Numbered from the stretch's first letter, positions 7,434-17,457 are shown. The stretch: DNA of 57,457 bases from Gallionella sp. UBA4121 (GCA_002381565.1 DFWZ01000048.1:13051-70507); one strand, 5' to 3'. Notes: generated from the sequence alone by a model not told the origin. A program made the numbers and translations.

Positions 7434-8671
7434 TACAAACCCTTTCGTTGCTTGTTCACCAAATTTTCAATCGCCCTGATACGCGCCTGTTGCAGTGCGG
7501 CGGGAATTGTACCGCTATCCTGACACAACCGCGCAATCTCGCCTGCATTAACCGCGCGTGCGACCGCCAGCAATTCCAGCAAGTAATCCGATTGCGGATA
7601 GGCGTCCTGTTCACGCCCCCAACGTCCGCGCGCATCCGCAGCACAAGCTTGCAGCAGCTGCTCAAAACGTGCCGGGCGACGCCAGGCATCTGCGGACTGG
7701 AACAGTCTGATGATCGTGTCGCTGCGCAATTCCATGGCTCGATGAATATCACCGTGATAGCGCGCGGCAAGCAGCGCCAGATCGCGGCATTCGCCTGTCG
7801 CCCTCAGGCGTTGCGTGAGTGTCTTGACCAGTTCCACACCGCGCAACTCATGTCCGATGTGCTGAGGCAAAACATCCCCAGGCGTAGTGGCCTTGCCCAG
7901 ATCATGAGTCAGCGCGGCAAAACGCACTTCCAGCGTGTAATCATGGCGTGCCGCATCGTCCACCACCAGCATGGTGTGTATGCCGCAGTCGATTTCCGGA
8001 TGGTATTTAGCCACCTGAGGCACACCGAACAGCGCATCCACTTCGGGCAGTATTTTCGCCAGTGCACCACAACTCCTCAGAGTCTCAAAGAAACGAGAGG
8101 GGTGCTTCTCCATCAGGCCGCGCGCCAGTTCCTGCCAGACACGTTCAGGCACCAGCGCATCCACTTCGCCGTTGCTCACCATGTCACGCATCAGCGTCAG
8201 CGTTTCCGGCGCGATGGTAAAACCGAAACGCGCCGCAAACCGCGCCCCTCGCAGTATGCGTACCGGATCTTCATTGAATGCCGAACTTACGTGGCGCAGA
8301 ATCCCTGCGTGCAAATCGTCCATGCCGTGATGCGGATCGATCAGATTTCCTTCTGCATCTTCGGCGATGGCATTGACGGTAAAATCGCGACGCAGCAAAT
8401 CCTGATCCAGCGTGACATCGGGCGCGGCATATACCGCAAAACCCTTGTAGCCGCGCGCCGTCTTGCGCTCGGTGCGCGCCAGTGCATATTCCTCATGCGT
8501 ATCGGGATGCAAAAATACCGGAAAATCTTTTCCTACCGGTAAAAAACCCTGCGCCACCATCGCTTCCGGCGTGCTGCCGACCACCACCCAGTCATGATCC
8601 ACAACCGGCAATCCCAGCAGGCGATCGCGCACCGCACCGCCCACGCAGTAAATTTTTGCGTCATCGCTCAT
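7433..8671 (-). CDS. cca: Multifunctional CCA tRNA nucleotidyltransferase
   Basis: A 412-residue enzyme that adds or repairs the 3' CCA of tRNAs. GGAVRD (11-16) and the catalytic D25/D27 in DHDWVVVG mark the class II nucleotidyltransferase head, and RRDFTVNA (94-101) the neck. An HD domain with H256/D257 in LTHDLGK indicates the multifunctional, phosphohydrolase-bearing form found in beta- and gammaproteobacteria. Its ATG overlaps the slt stop by four bases (ATGA) and its TAA overlaps the start of the EF-hand gene. Confidence 0.97.
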   Translation of the reverse strand: MSDDAKIYCVGGAVRDRLLGLPVVDHDWVVVGSTPEAMVAQGFLPVGKDFPVFLHPDTHEEYALARTERKTARGYKGFAVYAAPDVTLDQDLLRRDFTVNAIAEDAEGNLIDPHHGMDDLHAGILRHVSSAFNEDPVRILRGARFAARFGFTIAPETLTLMRDMVSNGEVDALVPERVWQELARGLMEKHPSRFFETLRSCGALAKILPEVDALFGVPQVAKYHPEIDCGIHTMLVVDDAARHDYTLEVRFAALTHDLGKATTPGDVLPQHIGHELRGVELVKTLTQRLRATGECRDLALLAARYHGDIHRAMELRSDTIIRLFQSADAWRRPARFEQLLQACAADARGRWGREQDAYPQSDYLLELLAVARAVNAGEIARLCQDSGTIPAALQQARIRAIENLVNKQRKGL

Positions 8672-10590
8672 GGCGCCCCACCCGTGTCCTCGACAGTACC
8701 CGCCGTTTTTCCGGCGATGATGCCCAGGCGCAGCTTCAGCGAACGGGAAGGCGTACCGAATTCACGCGCGTAATACATGGTATTGCTCATCACCTTCTTC
8801 ACATAATCACGCGTTTCATCGAAGGGAATGGTTTCAGTATAAATCGCGCCTTCCAGAGGTCTGTCTGCGCGCCAGCGTCGCGCCCGCCCCGGGCCTGCGT
8901 TATAAGCGGCGGATGCCAGCACCGGACTGTCGTCCAGTGACAACAACATGTTCTTCATGTAATACGTGCCCAGCGTCAGATTGGTATCGAGCTGATGGAG
9001 CAAGGATTCACGATAATCTTTCAGCCCCAGCTTTCTGGCTATCCAGCGCGCCGTCGTCGGCATGACTTGCATCAATCCTGATGCACCCACCCCGGACTTT
9101 GCGGATGTCACAAAACGGCTCTCCTGGCGCATCAGGCCATAGACCCAGGCCTCTTCCAGCCCATTCTCGCGAATATGTGCGCGCATGGCTGCACGGTAGG
9201 GTGCCAGATAGCGCAGGCTGAAATCATGCACCAGCACGGTCTTTTCCGCGGTATTGATGGCTCGGTCGTACATCTCATGCTGCCTTGCGATTTCTGCGGC
9301 AGCAAGCAACTCCTGATCGTTGAAATTGCGTATCACCCAGCTCCACTCGCGCAGCGCGTCGGTACGCAAATCCATGCGATACAACGCCAGCGTGCGCTGC
9401 ACACCTGGCAAATTTTCAATGGTCGCAATATCCCGCTTGCCGGGCTGGTAAGTCGGTTGCGTGCTGCTTAGCACGGGCGTATCGCCTAATTCTTCGCCGG
9501 CCAATTGTCCATAAAAAGTATGATCCGCACTCAATGGCGCGAAAATTTTCAACGCGTCGACACGACGGCCCAGGGCCTGCAACGCGCGCGCTCTCCAGTA
9601 TCGCCATGTGGCATCGCTCTGCTGCGTGTCCGCCATGGCATCAATACCGGATAACACTTCAGGCCAGTCCTGAACACGCAGTGCCGCGCGTACTCGCCAG
9701 GCCGCCTGCTGCTCGCTAAATTGTATATTTCCCGCCTGCCTGTACCATTGCAGCGCGCGGGCATCATGCTTTCGCGCAGCCTCATATGCCAGCCATCCAT
9801 ACAAATAGCGCTGCTCGCTTTCCGGAAAATGTGCGTGGATTTTTTCCCAATGCTCTGCCGCCAGATCCGGCGACTGTTTGGCCAGACGCTGCAAGGCAAA
9901 CAACGCAACAACGCGCTGGCCCGCAGTCTCCGTCGGCGGCCTTTCAAGATAACGAGCGGGATTCTCCGTCGCACGATCGAGGGCTGCGGATGACACCGCA
10001 TAATCACCCGCAAGACGTACGGCAAGCGACTTGGCCAGCGACACATTGCCCGCCTCTAACGCCATGCGCTGGCGACGCCAAATATCCTGCTGACTGATTA
10101 CGCCGGCTGAAATGGCCGCGTCAAACGGCACAGCACAACTCTCCGGCATATCCTGGGCGCTGAACCACAAGTCACGCGCTTCACGCAGCACTGACGGCTG
10201 CTGAGTTCTCATACGCGATTGCAAGGCATAACAATTCAGTTCGGCATCCTGACTAATCAGGCGTGGATACTCGCTGTCAAACAACTCCCATTGCTGTTTT
10301 CGGGCCAGTGTCCTGAGCCACTCCGCACGCATCCGATCGATCAGCGGCGTATCATCAGGACGCGCCAGGTACGCTCTGATAGCGCTGACATCCGTGGTTT
10401 CCAGATTCAGTCTCAGCTGGTAATAGGCGGTATAAACTTCCAGCGGTGAGTGCTTCAGACGCTGCGCCAGGATAGCCAACTTTGTCGCGTCACCCGCGCG
10501 AAAAGCATCACGAGCAGCCAGAAAATCATCATCCTGATCGGCTCGCACGGTGGTTGTAATAAAAATCAGGAACAGCAAAAGAAATTTCAT
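8668..10590 (-). CDS. slt: Soluble lytic murein transglycosylase
   Basis: A 640-residue periplasmic enzyme that cleaves peptidoglycan glycan strands to 1,6-anhydromuropeptides. I chose the ATG at 10590 because it begins a standard signal peptide (MKFLLLFLIF..., cleavage near VRA-D). An upstream ATG at 10626 would put 12 polar residues in front of it. A long helical superhelix region is followed by the Slt catalytic domain with E490 in GLMRQESRF, then GVGASGLMQVMP and AYNAGPGRARRW. First gene of slt-cca-EF-hand, divergent from rdgC. Confidence 0.95.
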   Translation of the reverse strand: MKFLLLFLIFITTTVRADQDDDFLAARDAFRAGDATKLAILAQRLKHSPLEVYTAYYQLRLNLETTDVSAIRAYLARPDDTPLIDRMRAEWLRTLARKQQWELFDSEYPRLISQDAELNCYALQSRMRTQQPSVLREARDLWFSAQDMPESCAVPFDAAISAGVISQQDIWRRQRMALEAGNVSLAKSLAVRLAGDYAVSSAALDRATENPARYLERPPTETAGQRVVALFALQRLAKQSPDLAAEHWEKIHAHFPESEQRYLYGWLAYEAARKHDARALQWYRQAGNIQFSEQQAAWRVRAALRVQDWPEVLSGIDAMADTQQSDATWRYWRARALQALGRRVDALKIFAPLSADHTFYGQLAGEELGDTPVLSSTQPTYQPGKRDIATIENLPGVQRTLALYRMDLRTDALREWSWVIRNFNDQELLAAAEIARQHEMYDRAINTAEKTVLVHDFSLRYLAPYRAAMRAHIRENGLEEAWVYGLMRQESRFVTSAKSGVGASGLMQVMPTTARWIARKLGLKDYRESLLHQLDTNLTLGTYYMKNMLLSLDDSPVLASAAYNAGPGRARRWRADRPLEGAIYTETIPFDETRDYVKKVMSNTMYYAREFGTPSRSLKLRLGIIAGKTAGTVEDTGGAP

Positions 10591-10699
10591 CGGGGAATCG
10601 TTGCTAACTAAACTGTTGATGAGCATACCATATCGCCGAGAGACACCTGTGTGTAGCGGTTCAATTTATCAAACCAGGACTTCCATATTATTTGGTCTG

Positions 10700-10705
10700 T
10701 ATAAT
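10700..10705 (+). promoter_or_regulatory. Candidate rdgC -10 box
   Basis: A perfect TATAAT ends 24 bases before the rdgC ATG. The -35 region (GGACTT at about 17 bases upstream) is poor, so this is a weak call. Confidence 0.4.
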
Positions 10706-10729
10706 CGGCGGTTTTCCGGGGATTCCGCC

Positions 10730-11632
10730 ATGTGGTTTAAAAACATCTTCATCTATCGCCTGCCCGCCGACTGCTCAATTACCGCCGACACGCTACAGGA
10801 AAAGCTGGCATTAAAGCCCTTGCAGCCTTGCAGCGGACTGGATAAACAGAGCCGGGGCTGGGTTTCCTGTCGGGGCGACGATCGCCTGGTTCACACAGCC
10901 AATGGGCAAATCCTGTTTGCACTGGGTGTCGAACAAAAATTATTGCCCGCCTCCATCATCAACCGTTTTGTCAAGGAACGCGTCGCCGATATTGAAGCTC
11001 AACAAGGCTACAAAGTCGGTCGCCGTGAGCTCAAAGACATCAAGGAAGCCGTCACTGAAGAACTGCTCCCCAAAGCCTTTGCACTTTTGCGTACAACCTA
11101 TGCATGGCTGGATCCGGTCAATGGCCGTCTGATCATCGACGCCGCATCAATAGCACGCGCCGAAGAACTGTTGGAATTCCTGAACAAGACGCTAACCGAC
11201 TTGCCTGTCAAACCGCTGCATACAGAACTCTCGCCCGTCGCCGCGATGACAGACTGGTTAGCCGGGGAGAACGCACCGGCAGGTTTCACCATAGACCGCG
11301 AACTGGAACTGCGCGCCACAGGGGAGAGCCGTGCAACGGTCCGTTATGCTAATCATGCACTGGAAGGCGAGGAAATCCTGGCACATATTGCGGCGGGAAA
11401 ACGCGCCACAAGGCTTGGGCTCACCTGGAACAGCCGCATTTCTTTCGTTCTGACCGAACAATTGCAAATCAAGCGACTCGATTTTCTCGACATCATCAAG
11501 GAAGAGTCAACCGCGCTGGCTGACTCCGCTGACGAGATGTTTGACCTCGATTTCACCCTGATGAGCGGTGAACTGAACAGGATGCTGACTGATCTGACGG
11601 AGGCACTCGGTGGGGAAGCAGTTAGCAAGTAG
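10730..11632 (+). CDS. rdgC: Recombination-associated nucleoid protein RdgC
   Basis: A 300-residue RdgC protein, a ring-shaped DNA-binding protein that modulates RecA-dependent recombination. The start at MWFKNIFIYRL matches the family N-terminus; the same frame stays open for 60 codons upstream but that part has no family similarity. Blocks RGWVSC, LFALGVEQKLLPASIIN, VGRRELKDIKE and LTWNSRISFVL are typical. It is monocistronic, divergent from slt. Confidence 0.96.
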   Translation: MWFKNIFIYRLPADCSITADTLQEKLALKPLQPCSGLDKQSRGWVSCRGDDRLVHTANGQILFALGVEQKLLPASIINRFVKERVADIEAQQGYKVGRRELKDIKEAVTEELLPKAFALLRTTYAWLDPVNGRLIIDAASIARAEELLEFLNKTLTDLPVKPLHTELSPVAAMTDWLAGENAPAGFTIDRELELRATGESRATVRYANHALEGEEILAHIAAGKRATRLGLTWNSRISFVLTEQLQIKRLDFLDIIKEESTALADSADEMFDLDFTLMSGELNRMLTDLTEALGGEAVSK

Positions 11633-11740
11633 CAAAATATTTCTATATTTCGATGAACTTTTTGCAAATATGCTTGCCTGAGATTGCAGTTAGCGCAAGC
11701 TATCACCCATTCCCCCCCTGAATGGGTCTCTTAACTCTCC

Positions 11741-12697
11741 CTAAATTGTTAAGACCTTTGCCCCTGGCCTTGATGGTTCAGGGGCTTTTTTTGGCTCTTC
11801 GAATTCGGATGCAAGCAGACCGCGCGGTTTATGGGGCGCATGGGCAAACAGGCGGTCGTACAACCAGCGCGGCAACAACTTGAGCAGCACGCTCACCAGA
11901 CCCATTTGCCACGGAATCACGGCAAACGAAGTCTCCCGCGCGATGGCGCGTGCAATACGCCGTGCCGCCTCGTCTGCCCCCAGAATGAACGGCATCGGAT
12001 AAGGATTGATATTCGTCATCGCAGTCTTGATGTAACCCGGGCATATCGTGACCACCTTCACCCCGCTGCCATGCAATTCGACGCGCAGTGACTCCAGATA
12101 GGTAATCGCAGCAGCTTTGGATGCAGAATAGGCGCCCGCACCCGGCAGACCGCGAAATCCCGCCACGCTGGCGATACCTGCCAGCGTGCCGTGACGAGCA
12201 TCGCGCATTGATGCCAGGAAGGGCTGAAAAGTTTTCACCATGCCCAGCACGTTGATATCCATCACCTGCCCGAATGCGTTGATATCTTCAACATATTCCG
12301 TGAGCGTCCCTACGCTGACCCCGGCGTTGGCGATGACCACATCCGGCACGCCGACACGCGCAATAAAATCGCAGGCCGCCTGTTGCACCGCAGCGACATC
12401 GCGCACATCCAGCGCATAACAATGAACTTTTCCGGGAAATTCTGCCGCAAGATTTTGCAACAATTCACTGCGACGCGCTATGGCAGCGACGTCGGCACCG
12501 CACACAAGATAATGGCGCGCAAGCGCAAGACCTAAGCCGCTCGACGCGCCAGTAATAACAACACGAAAACAGGATTGAGGAGTGATGAGCTGGGATTGAG
12601 AAGAACCAGCTGTTTCGCCTCTAACTCGATCCTCAATCCTCGATCCGCAATCCTGATTAATGCTTGTGTTCCTTGCGCGCCATGACGATGACTTCAT
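11741..12697 (-). CDS. Short-chain dehydrogenase with a repeat-derived N-terminus
   Basis: A classical SDR oxidoreductase: TGASSGLG near residue 49, NAGVS, catalytic YSASKAA, and the PGYIKTAM segment. The substrate is unknown. The first ~45 codons are odd. Codons 13-28 are translated from a heptanucleotide repeat tract (about 12601-12659) and the first 14 lie inside the dsbA 3' end. No ATG, GTG or TTG in this frame lies between 12697 and the Rossmann motif, so the real start is either the ATG at 12697 or a rare codon such as ATT. The C-terminus continues past the SDR fold with a proline-rich tail. Last gene of argS-SPOR-dsbA-SDR. Confidence 0.8.
   Translation of the reverse strand: MKSSSWRARNTSINQDCGSRIEDRVRGETAGSSQSQLITPQSCFRVVITGASSGLGLALARHYLVCGADVAAIARRSELLQNLAAEFPGKVHCYALDVRDVAAVQQAACDFIARVGVPDVVIANAGVSVGTLTEYVEDINAFGQVMDINVLGMVKTFQPFLASMRDARHGTLAGIASVAGFRGLPGAGAYSASKAAAITYLESLRVELHGSGVKVVTICPGYIKTAMTNINPYPMPFILGADEAARRIARAIARETSFAVIPWQMGLVSVLLKLLPRWLYDRLFAHAPHKPRGLLASEFEEPKKAPEPSRPGAKVLTI
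12600..12659 (-). repeat. Heptanucleotide repeat at the dsbA/SDR junction
   Basis: Read on the minus strand, CAGGATT, GCGGATC, GAGGATT and GAGGATC follow one another in a 7-base register, immediately after the dsbA stop codon and inside the SDR reading frame. A looser GGATTGAG copy lies just downstream near 12571-12600. Confidence 0.7.
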
Positions 12698-13277
12698 TCA
12701 GCACGCGCAGCGTGTCGGCCGGCTGCAAACCGGTAATCGCATATTTCCCATCCACAACCAGCGTCGGCGTGCCGTTGATCCCGTAGCTGCGGATCATTTG
12801 TTTGGCGCGTATGATCTTGCTGTTTACCGTGAATGAATTATAGGCCGCCGAAAACTTCGCCCTGTCCACACCGTTACTGCCGACAAACGCGGATATCGTA
12901 TCCAGATCATGCAAATCCATGTTTTTCACATGTATCGCCTGATAAATCGCATCGTCCAGCTGCTTGATTTTCCCTATGCTTTCCAGCGCGTAATAGGTGC
13001 GGGCAAGCGGCTCGGTCGAATCACGGAAAATGGTTGGAACAAACGTCAACTCGACGTCGCCGGGCATGGTCTTTTCCCATCCGGTCATCTCGTTGTGCAA
13101 ATGAAAGCAATGCGGGCATTCATAAAAGAAAAACTCAAGCACTTCAATCTTCTTGGTGCCCACAGGCTGCGGCGGATTGAGCATGGTGTAATCCCGGCCC
13201 ATCTGTGCAGCGGAAAACGCCGCGCCGGAAAACAGAACGGTAACTGCAAAAATCAAACTTTTCAAACCAGCTTTCAT
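12657..13277 (-). CDS. dsbA: Thiol:disulfide interchange protein DsbA
   Basis: A 206-residue periplasmic oxidase of protein thiols. It has a signal peptide (cleavage near FSA-A, residue 23), the active site C54-P-H-C57 in a thioredoxin fold, and the cis-proline loop GTPTLVV. The CPHC dipeptide is the strongly oxidising DsbA form. It lies 45 bases after the SPOR-domain gene. A DsbC-type isomerase is encoded separately at about 47.3 kb; no dsbB is in the window. Confidence 0.95.
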   Translation of the reverse strand: MKAGLKSLIFAVTVLFSGAAFSAAQMGRDYTMLNPPQPVGTKKIEVLEFFFYECPHCFHLHNEMTGWEKTMPGDVELTFVPTIFRDSTEPLARTYYALESIGKIKQLDDAIYQAIHVKNMDLHDLDTISAFVGSNGVDRAKFSAAYNSFTVNSKIIRAKQMIRSYGINGTPTLVVDGKYAITGLQPADTLRVLNEVIVMARKEHKH

Positions 13278-13322
13278 TTAGTACTCCTTAATAAGGATGG
13301 AAAGTAAACCTGATGCAGACAA

Positions 13323-13919
13323 TTACCGCACGGGAGTAGCTTCAAGCCCGTTTAATTTCAACGTGCCGCGCGCACCGGTCATTTCCTGCTCGCTCTGGAA
13401 GGGACCGACCCTTACACGATGCATCTCGCCACGACCGGGTATCGTCACCGTCTGCACGCTGGCCTCGAGTCCCTTCATCGCCAGCATGGCTTTAAGGTTT
13501 TCCGCATCAGCCGCATTCGAAAATGCGCCTGCCTGCAAGTAGGTGGACTTGGGCGACGGACGGCTCTCGGCAGCTTTTGGTTTCTCAGCCGGCTTGGGCT
13601 GCGTATCAGCGGCGGTATCCGGCTTGTCCGTCAATACCTTGTAGAACTCGAATCGAGGTTTGGCTTCTTCCACGCCGGAAGCTGCGGTTGTCTCCGGGGC
13701 TGCCTTATGCCTCGCCACTTCAACATCAGGTTTGATGGTTTCAACTAATGGCTTCACCACTTGTTCCTTGCTGACGAAAGGACTGGGCGATTTCAGCAGA
13801 TACCAGGCAAGACCTGCCGCCAGAGCAACGCCAAATATCATACCCAGCAAAATTCCCAGTAACATCGGACTGCCGCCCTTCTTCGGCGCAGCGGATTTGT
13901 TGCTTGTGGGTCGACTCAT
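13323..13919 (-). CDS. SPOR-domain cell-division protein (FtsN-like)
   Basis: A 198-residue single-pass inner-membrane protein. A short basic cytoplasmic tail (1-17) is followed by a transmembrane helix (about 19-42), a proline/lysine/alanine-rich periplasmic linker, and a C-terminal SPOR domain (about 125-198; STYLQAGAFSNAADAENLKA then RVRVGPF). SPOR domains bind denuded septal glycans. Position directly after argS matches the FtsN-like gene of many betaproteobacteria; whether it is the essential FtsN cannot be told here. Confidence 0.87.
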   Translation of the reverse strand: MSRPTSNKSAAPKKGGSPMLLGILLGMIFGVALAAGLAWYLLKSPSPFVSKEQVVKPLVETIKPDVEVARHKAAPETTAASGVEEAKPRFEFYKVLTDKPDTAADTQPKPAEKPKAAESRPSPKSTYLQAGAFSNAADAENLKAMLAMKGLEASVQTVTIPGRGEMHRVRVGPFQSEQEMTGARGTLKLNGLEATPVR

Positions 13920-13957
13920 ATTCTGTTCTTTTCCGATAATAAATTAGGGCAGTTCAA

Positions 13958-15634
13958 CTACATTTTCTCCGGCGCACCGACACCCAGCAATGCCAGCCCG
14001 TTGCGCATCACTTGTGCGGCTGCAGCAATCAATGCCAGACGTGCACACTTGATTGCTTCGTCATCGACCAGAAAGCGCGAGCCATTATAGTAGCTATGAA
14101 ACGCCGCCGCTAATTCCTTCAGATAAAACGCGACCAGATGGGGCGCTAAATCCTGCGCGGCATTTTCGATGACCTGAGGATAATCAATCAGTTGCTGCAA
14201 CAGTGCAGTTTCATATTCGCTGTCCAGCAGGCTGACATCCGCCTGCAGCAGGTCCAGGCGCTCACCGCCCCAAAACTCCAGCACCGTGCTGATACGGGCA
14301 TGCGCATACTGGATGTAATAAACCGGATTGTCGTTGCTCTTTGATTTTGCCAGGTCGATATCGAAAACCAGTTGCGAATCAGGATGCCGCGCCGCAAGAA
14401 AATAACGTGTCGCATCGCAGCCGACTTCGTCTATCAGGTCGCGCAGTGTGACATAGCTGCCCGCGCGCTTGGAGATTTTAACCTCTTCGCCGTTTTTCAG
14501 CACGGTTACCATCTGATGCAACACGTAGTCCGGCCAGCCCTTTGGAATACCGACATCCAGCGCTTGCAGGCCGGCTCTGACACGCGTAATCGTACTGTGA
14601 TGATCCGCGCCCTGCTCATTGATGACGCGAACGAAACCGCGCCGCCACTTTTCCAGATGATAGGCCACGTCTGGCACGAAATAGGTATATCCACCATCCG
14701 ACTTGCGCATCACGCGGTCTTTGTCATCACCAAAATCGGTGGTGCGCAGCCACAGCGCGTCGTCCTGCTCATAGGTATGGCCGCTGGCGATCAGCCTGTT
14801 AACGGTCTCCTCCACATGCCCTTCGCTGTACAGCGCAGACTCCAGCGAAAACACGTCAAATTCCACATTAAAGGCGCGCAGATCAAGATCCTGCTCGCGG
14901 CGCAGGTAGGCCACGGCGAAATGGCGTATCGCCACGGCGTCATCCACATCGCCCGTGCTCGTCGTGTGCTGGTCATCGGCCTCCACCGTTTCACACGCCA
15001 TGTAAGCACGCGCCACGTCGCCAATATAGTCACCGCGATATCCGCCCTCCGGCCAGCAGGGATCGTCAGGCGTGATACCCTTGCAGCGCAACTGCACGGA
15101 GCGCATCAGGTTTTCAATCTGCGCGCCCGCATCGTTATAATAGAACTCGCGCGTCACATTCCAGCCCGCCGCATGCAGCACGTTGCACAAACAATCCCCT
15201 ACCGCAGCGCCCCTGCCGTGCCCCACATGCAAGGGGCCGGTCGGATTGGCGGAAACAAATTCCACCTGGACGCGGCGGCCTTCACCCTGATGAATGTGAC
15301 CGTAGCCCGCCCCTGCATGCAGCACGGTATGCACGATCGCCTGTTTGGCCGCCTTGGTGAGAATCAGGTTGATGAATCCGGCCCCGGCAATCTCGACTTT
15401 TTCAATCACATCGGATTGCGGCAACGCGGCGATCAGGGCCTGTGCGATATCGCGCGGCGATTTCTTCAGCGGGCGGGCAAGCTGCATCGCCAGATTGCAG
15501 GCGTAATCACCGTGCGATGCCTGTTTGGGGCGTTCGATCAGGATGGTTGCACCTGCCTGATCGGGCGCCACTTCGCGCAGCGCTTGCGCAAACAATTCGG
15601 AAATATGGGATTTGAAATTCAAGACAACAGACAT
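13958..15634 (-). CDS. argS: Arginine--tRNA ligase
   Basis: A 558-residue class I aminoacyl-tRNA synthetase. The HIGH-type motif is in VSANPTGPLHVGHGRG, and the KMSK-type loop is KISKRAG, followed by a DALR anticodon-binding domain. The N-terminal Add1 domain is present. Length is normal for the family. First gene of argS-SPOR-dsbA-SDR. Confidence 0.98.
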   Translation of the reverse strand: MSVVLNFKSHISELFAQALREVAPDQAGATILIERPKQASHGDYACNLAMQLARPLKKSPRDIAQALIAALPQSDVIEKVEIAGAGFINLILTKAAKQAIVHTVLHAGAGYGHIHQGEGRRVQVEFVSANPTGPLHVGHGRGAAVGDCLCNVLHAAGWNVTREFYYNDAGAQIENLMRSVQLRCKGITPDDPCWPEGGYRGDYIGDVARAYMACETVEADDQHTTSTGDVDDAVAIRHFAVAYLRREQDLDLRAFNVEFDVFSLESALYSEGHVEETVNRLIASGHTYEQDDALWLRTTDFGDDKDRVMRKSDGGYTYFVPDVAYHLEKWRRGFVRVINEQGADHHSTITRVRAGLQALDVGIPKGWPDYVLHQMVTVLKNGEEVKISKRAGSYVTLRDLIDEVGCDATRYFLAARHPDSQLVFDIDLAKSKSNDNPVYYIQYAHARISTVLEFWGGERLDLLQADVSLLDSEYETALLQQLIDYPQVIENAAQDLAPHLVAFYLKELAAAFHSYYNGSRFLVDDEAIKCARLALIAAAAQVMRNGLALLGVGAPEKM

Positions 15635-15750
15635 TGGACAGCACCTTTTAAGAGGCGCGGATTATATCACTTGAGCGGTTTATGGGCCTGCTGCCGCAGC
15701 AAAATGGCACTCACCGCGCCCTATATCGAAATCCTTGTTTACAGCCTCAC

Positions 15751-17391
15751 TCAGTTCAGCTGTTGCCCATGCTCCCGTGTCGCGTGAAACTGCACCTTGG
15801 GCCAGCGCTCCTGAGCCAGACGCAGATTCACCCCGCTGTCGGCGAGATACGCGTAGTTGCCGTCCACATCCTTTGCCAGACGGCTTTGGTTGGCCTTGAC
15901 GAATTCACTCAGATGCGCCGCATCCGGACAAGTCACCCAGCGCGCGGTATGTATGCCGGCGCGCTCGAACACAGCATCCACGCCGTATTCTGCTTTCAGT
16001 CGGTGCTCGACCACTTCAAACTGCAACTGACCAACCGCGCCGATCAACGGGTTGCTGGTGTCTATCAATGGTTCAAACACCTGCACCGCACCCTCCTCGC
16101 CCAGTTGACGCAGGCCTTTTTGCAATTGCTTGGCCTTCATCGGGTCGCGCAGCCGCGCGCGGCTGAACAGCTCCGGCGCAAAGTACGGGATACCCTTGAA
16201 CGTGAGTGCCTCGCCTTCAGTCAGCACATCGCCGATCTGCAACTGACCGTGGTTGTGTACGCCGATAATGTCGCCCGCATAAGCTTCGTCCATGCGCGTG
16301 CGTTCATTCGCCATAAACGTCACCGCATTGGCCAGCTTCATCTCCTTACCGGTGCGGCGGTGCTTGACCTTCATCCCCGAGGTGTAACGCCCGGAACACA
16401 CACGCAGAAAGGCGATGCGGTCGCGGTGGTTCGGATCCATGTTGGCCTGAATCTTGAAGACAAAACCGGTGAAGGCAGGCTCGGTGGGTAAAACCAGCCG
16501 CACATCGGTGGCGCGCGGCAACGGGGCCGGCGCCCAATCCACAAGAGCTCGCAAGATTTCACGCACGCCAAAGTTATTCACGCCGGAACCGAAGAATACC
16601 GGCGATTGCTGTCCCCGTAAAAACTCCTGCAAATCAAACGAAGCGCCCGCCCCCATCACCAGCTCGGTCTCGTCGCGCATGGTCTGCATCTCAGATGGGC
16701 ACTGCGCAGCTAACTGATCGATCTGTGCTCCCTGCAAGATTTCGACTTCCTGACCCGCTTTCGCTTCGCCCGGCAAGAAACGCAGTACCTGATCGTTCAG
16801 CAGGTGATACACGCCCTGGAAGCGCTTACCCATGCCGATCGGCCAGGTAACCGGCGCACACTTGATCTTGAGGACGGATTCGATTTCGTCCAGCACTTCC
16901 AGCGGTTCGCGCACTTCGCGATCCATCTTGTTGATGAACGTGATGATCGGCGTGTTGCGCAAACGGCACACTTCCAGCAGCTTGATGGTTTGCTCTTCGA
17001 CGCCCTTGGCCGCATCCACCACCATCACCGCCGCATCCACGGCGGTCAGTACGCGATAGGTGTCTTCTGAAAAATCCTGGTGACCCGGGGTGTCGAGCAG
17101 ATTAATCACGCAATCATCAAAGGTGAACTGCATCACCGAACTGGCGACAGAAATGCCGCGCTGCTTCTCGATCTCCAGCCAGTCTGAAGTGGCATGGCGA
17201 CCGCTTTTTCTCGCCTTCACCGTGCCTGCCATCTGGATCGCGCCACCGAACAGCAACAGTTTTTCAGTCAGCGTGGTCTTACCCGCGTCAGGGTGCGAGA
17301 TGATCGCAAAGGTGCGGCGGCGTTTCACCTCGCGCACAATATCCTCGGGACCCGCTTCGCCTGTACTAACTTCTTCCGATGTTTGATTCAT
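15751..17391 (-). CDS. prfC: Peptide chain release factor 3
   Basis: A 546-residue translational GTPase that recycles RF1/RF2 after peptide release. G1 is SHPDAGKTT, the switch II region is DTPGHQDFSED, and NKMDRE gives base specificity; the EF-G-like domains follow. The N-terminus is about 15 residues longer than in E. coli (MNQTSEEVSTGEAG...). It is transcribed from the same strand as the tRNA-Phe gene 66 bases upstream. Confidence 0.97.
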   Translation of the reverse strand: MNQTSEEVSTGEAGPEDIVREVKRRRTFAIISHPDAGKTTLTEKLLLFGGAIQMAGTVKARKSGRHATSDWLEIEKQRGISVASSVMQFTFDDCVINLLDTPGHQDFSEDTYRVLTAVDAAVMVVDAAKGVEEQTIKLLEVCRLRNTPIITFINKMDREVREPLEVLDEIESVLKIKCAPVTWPIGMGKRFQGVYHLLNDQVLRFLPGEAKAGQEVEILQGAQIDQLAAQCPSEMQTMRDETELVMGAGASFDLQEFLRGQQSPVFFGSGVNNFGVREILRALVDWAPAPLPRATDVRLVLPTEPAFTGFVFKIQANMDPNHRDRIAFLRVCSGRYTSGMKVKHRRTGKEMKLANAVTFMANERTRMDEAYAGDIIGVHNHGQLQIGDVLTEGEALTFKGIPYFAPELFSRARLRDPMKAKQLQKGLRQLGEEGAVQVFEPLIDTSNPLIGAVGQLQFEVVEHRLKAEYGVDAVFERAGIHTARWVTCPDAAHLSEFVKANQSRLAKDVDGNYAYLADSGVNLRLAQERWPKVQFHATREHGQQLN

Positions 17392-17457
17392 TTTTTACAC
17401 CACAAAGAAAAAAGGCTCGCTAAGAATTAGCAAGCCTTAAATTCATTCTGCAAAATT

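Noticed and set aside
7448..8542. 364-codon open frame on the plus strand opposite cca
   Set aside because: It lies wholly antisense to a strongly supported gene and has no recognisable motif. It is a shadow of codon bias in GC-rich DNA.
14372..15787. 471-codon open frame on the plus strand opposite argS
   Set aside because: Antisense to argS, histidine/arginine-rich as expected from reversed coding DNA, with no domain seen.
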